From Caenimonas sedimenti (GTDB lineage Bacteria; Pseudomonadota; Gammaproteobacteria; Burkholderiales; Burkholderiaceae_C), in contig NZ_VOBQ01000017.1 in NCBI RefSeq assembly GCF_007833165.1, positions 62,001-126,000 of the forward strand: DNA of 64,000 bases, given 5' to 3'. This document shows, in pieces, positions 59,708-64,000 of the stretch. The notes under the pieces were generated by a model, which was given only the letters and a program-made list of their open reading frames with translations, was not told where the DNA came from and did no database searches. The first letter of the stretch is position 1. Every line of letters starts with the position of its first letter. The position numbers and the translations under genes are program-made.

Positions 59708-61204
59708 ATGTTCCGCATTCAATGGAAACAGCTGCGCAACTACGCCGTGGTCGTGGCCCTGGCCGTGACCGGCACGGCGGCGCTGTGGCAGCACCAGCCC
59801 GTGGTGGCGCAATCGGCGCCGCAGCCGCGCTCGCTGCCTGATTTCACCGACCTCGTCGACGCCGTCGGGCCGGCCGTGGTCAACATCCGCACGATGGAGC
59901 GCTCCCGTGCGGCCGCCGCCGCACCGGGCCCCGGTGGCGGCCAGATGGACGAGGAGATGCAGGAATTCTTCCGGCGGTTCTTCGGCGTCCCGATGCCGAA
60001 CGTCCCGCGTGGCGGCCAGCGCCCCAGCCCCCGTGGCGGGGAGGAAGAGACGCCGCGCGGCGTCGGCTCCGGCTTCATCCTCACGCAGGATGGCTTCGTC
60101 ATGACCAACGCCCACGTGGTGGACGGGGCGGACGAAGTGATCGTCACCCTCACCGACAAGCGCGAATTCAAGGCCAAGCTCATTGGCGCCGACAAGCGCA
60201 CCGACGTCGCCGTCGTCAAGATCGAGGCGACCGGCCTGCCGGCCGTGAAGCTCGGCGACATCGGCAAGCTGAAGGTCGGGGAATGGGTCATGGCCATCGG
60301 CTCGCCGTTCGGCCTGGACAACACCGTGACCGCCGGCATCGTCAGTGCCAAGGGGCGCGACACGGGTGACTACCTGCCGTTCATCCAGACCGACGTGGCC
60401 ATCAACCCCGGCAACTCCGGCGGCCCGCTGATCAACATGCGCGGCGAGGTGATCGGCATCAACAGCCAGATCTATTCGCGCTCGGGCGGCTTCATGGGCA
60501 TCTCCTTCGCGATCCCGATCGACGAGGCCACCCGCGTGGCCGAGCAGCTGCGCACGAGCGGCAAGGTCTCGCGCGGCCGCATCGGGGTGCAGATCGACCA
60601 GGTCACCCGCGACGTCGCCGAGTCCATCGGCCTGGGCAAGGCGCAGGGTGCGCTGGTGCGCAGTGTCGAGAGCGGCTCCCCCGCGGACAAGGCCGGGGTC
60701 GAAGCCGGCGACATCATCACCAAGTTCAACGGCCAGACGATCGACCGCGCGACCGACCTGCCGCGCCTGGTGGGCAACACCAAGGCCGGCAGCAAGGTGA
60801 ACCTGAGCGTGTTCCGCCGCGGCGGCTCACGCGACCTGGCCATCACCGTGGCGGAGCTGGAGCCCGAGAAGGCGCCGGTGCGCCGCGCGGCCGCGCCCGA
60901 CGACAAGCCCAAGGCATCGCCCGCCGCCCAGTCGATCGGCCTTGTCGTGAGCGAGCTGACCGAGAGCCAGAAGAAGGAGCTGAAGCTCAAGGGCGGCGTC
61001 AAGGTCGACACCGCGACGGAGGGCGCCGCGCGCGCCGGCATCCGGGAGGGCGACATCATCGTCGCCATCGGCAACACCGAAGTGGCGACCGTGCGCGAGT
61101 TCGACAACGTCGTCGCCAAGGTGGACAAGGCCAAGCCGATTCCCGTGCTGCTGCGCCGGGGCGAGCTTGCCACCTACCTGCTGATCCGCCCGGCGCGGGG
61201 CTAA
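59708..61204 (+). CDS. mucD: DegP/MucD family periplasmic serine endoprotease
   Basis: Trypsin-like protease and chaperone of the envelope, 498 residues. A signal peptide ends near AQSA; the catalytic triad is His136 (TNAHVVDG), Asp166 (TDVAVVKI) and Ser237 (GNSGGPL). Two PDZ domains follow (about 295-385 and 410-490). The protease removes misfolded periplasmic proteins and, in pseudomonads, is the last gene of the sigma-E operon. An intrinsic terminator lies just after the stop. Confidence 0.96.
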   Translation: MFRIQWKQLRNYAVVVALAVTGTAALWQHQPVVAQSAPQPRSLPDFTDLVDAVGPAVVNIRTMERSRAAAAAPGPGGGQMDEEMQEFFRRFFGVPMPNVPRGGQRPSPRGGEEETPRGVGSGFILTQDGFVMTNAHVVDGADEVIVTLTDKREFKAKLIGADKRTDVAVVKIEATGLPAVKLGDIGKLKVGEWVMAIGSPFGLDNTVTAGIVSAKGRDTGDYLPFIQTDVAINPGNSGGPLINMRGEVIGINSQIYSRSGGFMGISFAIPIDEATRVAEQLRTSGKVSRGRIGVQIDQVTRDVAESIGLGKAQGALVRSVESGSPADKAGVEAGDIITKFNGQTIDRATDLPRLVGNTKAGSKVNLSVFRRGGSRDLAITVAELEPEKAPVRRAAAPDDKPKASPAAQSIGLVVSELTESQKKELKLKGGVKVDTATEGAARAGIREGDIIVAIGNTEVATVREFDNVVAKVDKAKPIPVLLRRGELATYLLIRPARG

Positions 61205-61228
61205 GCACTTTCAGCGGCAAACGGGCGA

Positions 61229-61267
61229 AAGCCCCAAGCCCCGAGTGGGGTTTGGGGCTTTTCTTCT
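61229..61267 (+). terminator. Intrinsic terminator after mucD
   Basis: A 14-bp stem (AAGCCCCAAGCCCC paired with GGGGTTTGGGGCTT, one G-U pair) with a GAGT loop is followed by TTCTTCT. Strong and correctly placed 25 bp after the stop. Confidence 0.85.
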
Positions 61268-61611
61268 GGCCATGGGTCAAAAAAAGACATGGCTTCGAAA
61301 AATTTTGTGACCCCCGGAACGCCCAGAATGTTGGCGAACGCTAACTTCAGATCCTGCCCTAACGATGAATTTGGATAGAATCCTGAGCGCTCCCGCATCC
61401 ATTGCAGCATATCGGCGGCTTCGAGCACCACTATGCGAGATGCCGGAAGCCGGTTCCAGGCGCATCCACAGATCGCCCACATGTTGTCCCCCCAGAGGTC
61501 CCCACGTTTTGTTGAAAACCTGTGAATAACGTGCCAGTTGCTCGCCTGCAACGGACCGTGAGCGGGCCCTCTGCGTCTGTACGCCCTGGGCTTTTTGCCT
61601 ACAATGAAGTT

Positions 61612-61680
61612 CCAACTATCGCAGTTGCCATAGATTGTTGGTTTAGGGCGCGTCACTTCGAGGGCGCGCCCTTTTTTCTT
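61612..61680 (+). ncRNA. Possible small RNA ending at a terminator upstream of lepA
   Basis: TACAAT at 61600-61605 could be a -10 box, with transcription starting near 61612; no good -35 box is present. The RNA would be about 68 nt, with a short stem (CTAT-N10-ATAG) followed by the terminator hairpin. Evidence is positional only. Confidence 0.3.
61645..61680 (+). terminator. Intrinsic terminator 45 bp upstream of lepA
   Basis: AGGGCGCG (61645-61652) pairs with CGCGCCCT (61665-61672) around a 12-nt loop, followed by TTTTTTCTT. It points in the lepA direction and is the second terminator after mucD, so an RNA must begin between the two or read through the first. Confidence 0.8.
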
Positions 61681-61721
61681 TGCGCGCGCGTTTGAATTCA
61701 ATCACTTAGTCTCGCCCCTTG

Positions 61722-63533
61722 ATGAATCACATCAGAAACTTCTCGATCATCGCGCACATCGATCACGGCAAATCCACGCTCGCCGACCGCTTGATCCAGC
61801 GTTGCGGCGGACTCTCCGATCGCGAGATGGAAGAGCAGGTTCTCGACTCGATGGATCTGGAAAAAGAGCGTGGGATAACCATCAAGGCGCAGACCGCCGC
61901 ACTGACCTACAAGGCGCGCGACGGCCAGGTCTACAACCTCAACCTGATCGACACGCCGGGCCACGTGGACTTCTCGTACGAGGTCAGCCGCTCGCTCTCG
62001 GCATGCGAGGGCGCGTTGCTGGTGGTCGATGCGAGCCAGGGCGTCGAGGCGCAGACGGTCGCCAACTGCTACACCGCGCTCGACCTCGGCGTGACGGTCG
62101 TGCCGGTCCTGAACAAGATGGACCTGCCGCAGGCCGACCCGGAGAACGCGAAGTTCGAGATCGAGGACGTGATCGGGATCGACGCGGCCGACGCCATCCC
62201 GTGTTCGGCCAAGACCGGCATGGGCATCGACGAGATTCTCGAAGCCGTCGTCGCGCGCATCCCGGCGCCCAAGGGCAACCCGGCGGGTCCGTTGCGCGCC
62301 ATGATCGTGGACAGCTGGTTCGACACCTATGTGGGCGTCGTCATGCTGGTGCGCGTGGTCGACGGCCGCCTGGCCAAGGGCGACCGCTTCAAGATGATGG
62401 CCACCGGCACCAGCTACAACGCCGACAACCTGGGCGTCTTCACGCCGGCCAACGCGCCGCGCGAGGCGCTGGAGGCGGGCGAGGTGGGCTACATCATCGC
62501 CGGCATCAAGGAACTCCAGGCGGCCAAGGTCGGCGACACCATCACGCTCATCAAGCCCGGCACCGGCGGCGCGGCCTTCACGGCCACCGAGCCGCTCCCC
62601 GGCTTCAAGGAAATCCAGCCGCAGGTCTTCGCCGGGCTGTATCCGACCGAGGCGAACCAGTACGACTCACTGCGCGACGCGCTGGAAAAGCTCAAGCTCA
62701 ACGACTCGTCCCTGCACTACGAACCCGAGGTCTCCCAGGCACTGGGCTTCGGCTTCCGCTGCGGTTTCCTCGGCCTGCTGCACATGGAGATCGTGCAGGA
62801 ACGGCTGGAGCGCGAGTTCGACCAGGACCTGATCACCACCGCCCCGAGCGTCGTGTACCAGGTGGTCAAGGGCGACGGCGAGATCCTGATGGTCGAGAAC
62901 CCCTCGCGCATCCCCGACCAGGGCAAGCTGCAGGAAATCCGCGAGCCCATCGTGACGGTGCATCTCTATATGCCGCAGGAGTACGTGGGGCCAGTCATGA
63001 CGCTGGCGAACCAGAAGCGCGGCGTCCAGCTGAACATGGCCTACCACGGCAAGCAGGTCATGCTCACCTATGAGCTGCCGCTCGGCGAGATCGTCCTGGA
63101 CTTCTTCGACAAGCTGAAGTCGGTGAGCCGGGGCTACGCCTCCATGGACTACGAGTTCAAGGAGTACCGCGCCTCCGACGTGGTCAAGGTCGACATCCTG
63201 CTCAACGGCGAGAAGGTCGACGCCCTCTCCATCATCGTCCACCGCAGCCAGTCGCAATACCGGGGCCGGGCCGTGGTGTCCAAGATGCGGGAGATCATCA
63301 GCCGGCAGATGTTCGACGTCGCCATCCAGGCCGCCATCGGGGCCAACGTGATCGCCCGCGAGACCATCAAGGCGCTGCGCAAGAACGTGCTGGCAAAATG
63401 CTACGGCGGCGACATCACCCGCAAGCGCAAGCTCCTCGAAAAACAAAAAGCAGGCAAGAAACGCATGAAGCAGATCGGCACCGTCGAAGTCCCGCAGGAA
63501 GCGTTCCTGGCCATCCTCCAGGTCGAGGAATGA
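61722..63533 (+). CDS. lepA: Elongation factor 4 (LepA)
   Basis: Translational GTPase of 603 residues that acts on stalled or mistranslocated ribosomes. GTPase motifs are complete: AHIDHGKST (G1), the RGITIK switch, DTPGH (G3) and NKMD (G4). The C-terminal LepA-specific domain is present ([17 protein letters not shown]). ATG 61722 gives the canonical [12 protein letters not shown] start. No Shine-Dalgarno is visible before it, and an intrinsic terminator lies 45 bp upstream, so expression may be conditional. Confidence 0.97.
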   Translation: MNHIRNFSIIAHIDHGKSTLADRLIQRCGGLSDREMEEQVLDSMDLEKERGITIKAQTAALTYKARDGQVYNLNLIDTPGHVDFSYEVSRSLSACEGALLVVDASQGVEAQTVANCYTALDLGVTVVPVLNKMDLPQADPENAKFEIEDVIGIDAADAIPCSAKTGMGIDEILEAVVARIPAPKGNPAGPLRAMIVDSWFDTYVGVVMLVRVVDGRLAKGDRFKMMATGTSYNADNLGVFTPANAPREALEAGEVGYIIAGIKELQAAKVGDTITLIKPGTGGAAFTATEPLPGFKEIQPQVFAGLYPTEANQYDSLRDALEKLKLNDSSLHYEPEVSQALGFGFRCGFLGLLHMEIVQERLEREFDQDLITTAPSVVYQVVKGDGEILMVENPSRIPDQGKLQEIREPIVTVHLYMPQEYVGPVMTLANQKRGVQLNMAYHGKQVMLTYELPLGEIVLDFFDKLKSVSRGYASMDYEFKEYRASDVVKVDILLNGEKVDALSIIVHRSQSQYRGRAVVSKMREIISRQMFDVAIQAAIGANVIARETIKALRKNVLAKCYGGDITRKRKLLEKQKAGKKRMKQIGTVEVPQEAFLAILQVEE

Positions 63534-63537
63534 CCCG

Positions 63538-64000
63538 ATGATGCAGTTCGTCACCGCCGCCGTCCTCGCGGCCTTCGCCGGCTATGCGGGTGCCTGGTAC
63601 TTCGAGATGGTGGAGGGCAACTTCGCCCTCCTGCTGTTCCTGGCGACCGTGGTCACCGGCGTGTACTGGGTCGCCGAGCGCCTGTGGTTCCTGCCGCAGC
63701 GCCGCCGGCAGGCGCAAGCGCTGGAAGCCCGCCACGAGGAGCGCACCGCGGCGCTCGCGGCGCAGGGCATCAAGACCACCGCCGACGCCGATGTGGCCGA
63801 GGAGCGCCAGCGCATCCTGATGCAGCCCTGGTGGCTGGACTGGACGGCCGGCCTGTTCCCCGTGATCATCGCCGTGTTCGTCCTGCGCTCGTTCCTGTTC
63901 GAGCCATTCAAGATCCCCTCGGGCTCGATGATCCCGACCCTGCTGGTCGGCGACCTGATCCTGGTCAACAAGTTCACCTACGGCCTGCGGCTGCCGGTGC
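63538..64000 (+). CDS. lepB: Signal peptidase I, 5' part only
   Basis: Leader peptidase that cleaves signal peptides of exported proteins. The first 154 residues are in the window: two membrane segments (about residues 2-18 and 26-48), a cytoplasmic loop, a third span (about 100-120) and the box-B motif PSGSM with catalytic Ser130. The catalytic Lys and the rest lie beyond the window end. GAGGAA precedes ATG 63538; the next codon is also ATG. It starts 4 bp after lepA, the usual lepA-lepB pair. Confidence 0.95.
   Translation, partial: MMQFVTAAVLAAFAGYAGAWYFEMVEGNFALLLFLATVVTGVYWVAERLWFLPQRRRQAQALEARHEERTAALAAQGIKTTADADVAEERQRILMQPWWLDWTAGLFPVIIAVFVLRSFLFEPFKIPSGSMIPTLLVGDLILVNKFTYGLRLPV

Larger units (their letters stand above)
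61268..61721 (+). other. Low-GC stretch between mucD and lepA
   Basis: About 450 bp without a convincing gene and visibly richer in A and T than the rest of the window. It contains TGTGAATAA at 61521 (complement TTATTCACA, which matches the DnaA-box consensus TTATNCACA), a weaker GCATCCACA at 61462, a TACAAT at 61600, a second intrinsic terminator and the palindrome TTGAATTCAA at 61692-61701. No Shine-Dalgarno is seen before lepA. It may hold a small RNA or the regulated leader of lepA. Confidence 0.5.

Noticed and set aside
61201..61701. A 166-codon minus-strand frame in the mucD-lepA gap
   Set aside because: It reads through both terminators and has no ribosome site. Parts look more protein-like than most shadows, so a decayed gene remains possible, but the hairpins explain the sequence better.

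Overview
The window looks like chromosomal DNA of a high-GC betaproteobacterium of the order Burkholderiales, most likely family Comamonadaceae. The evidence is the conserved gene order yceD-rpmF-plsX-fabHDG-acpP-fabF-rpoE-rseA-rseB-mucD-lepA-lepB, the hemC-hemD-hemX-hemY run, the divergent rne/rluC pair, a Bug-type tricarboxylate-family binding protein and strongly GC3-biased codons. I saw no tRNA, rRNA, CRISPR array, transposase or prophage gene. The genus is not decided by what I can see.

Layout. (1) 1-11.2 kb: a diheme cytochrome c faces a minus-strand block of yihY, a giant alpha-2-macroglobulin, pbpC and an FMN-dependent alpha-hydroxy-acid dehydrogenase. The macroglobulin/pbpC pair is the classic periplasmic defence and wall-repair pair. 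(2) 11.2-30.5 kb: an accessory catabolic and sensing region. A minus-strand operon (SDR, beta-keto acid cleavage enzyme, SMP-30-like lipoprotein, SDR), then a tannase/feruloyl-esterase-like lipoprotein and a Crp/Fnr regulator, is read away from a divergent GAF/PucR-type regulator. A second minus-strand operon holds a Bug binding protein, a carboxylesterase and a chemoreceptor, beside a divergent LysR regulator. After the LysR gene comes an ADP-forming acyl-CoA synthetase fused in frame to a DUF1254/DUF1214 protein, then a secreted agmatine-deiminase-like enzyme. (3) 30.3-42.0 kb: argH with a small downstream gene, a LytS/LytTR-type two-component pair, an AI-2E family permease, ppc and hemCDXY. 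(4) 42.1-50.4 kb: rne with a long leader, rluC, a HAD phosphatase, a Rieske protein, an S49 peptidase, a RsmI-like methyltransferase and a Maf protein. (5) 50.4-64.0 kb: the fatty-acid cluster, the sigma-E envelope-stress operon, lepA, and lepB cut by the window end.

How parts work together. Region 2 is where new biology is most likely. Two of its promoter regions carry the same palindromic motif (TGTGG-N5-CCACA or a close variant) with a second ATGTG half-site exactly 33 bp away, which suggests one regulon of unknown substrate. The presence of a tannase-like esterase, a carboxylesterase, CoA ligation and beta-keto acid cleavage suggests ester hydrolysis followed by CoA activation and chain cleavage. 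The substrate cannot be read from sequence. The main oddities are the synthetase-DUF1254 fusion, a palindromic insertion in frame inside pbpC, two tandem terminators in front of lepA that bracket a low-GC stretch, and an rne promoter placed inside rluC that would give a leader of more than 500 nt.
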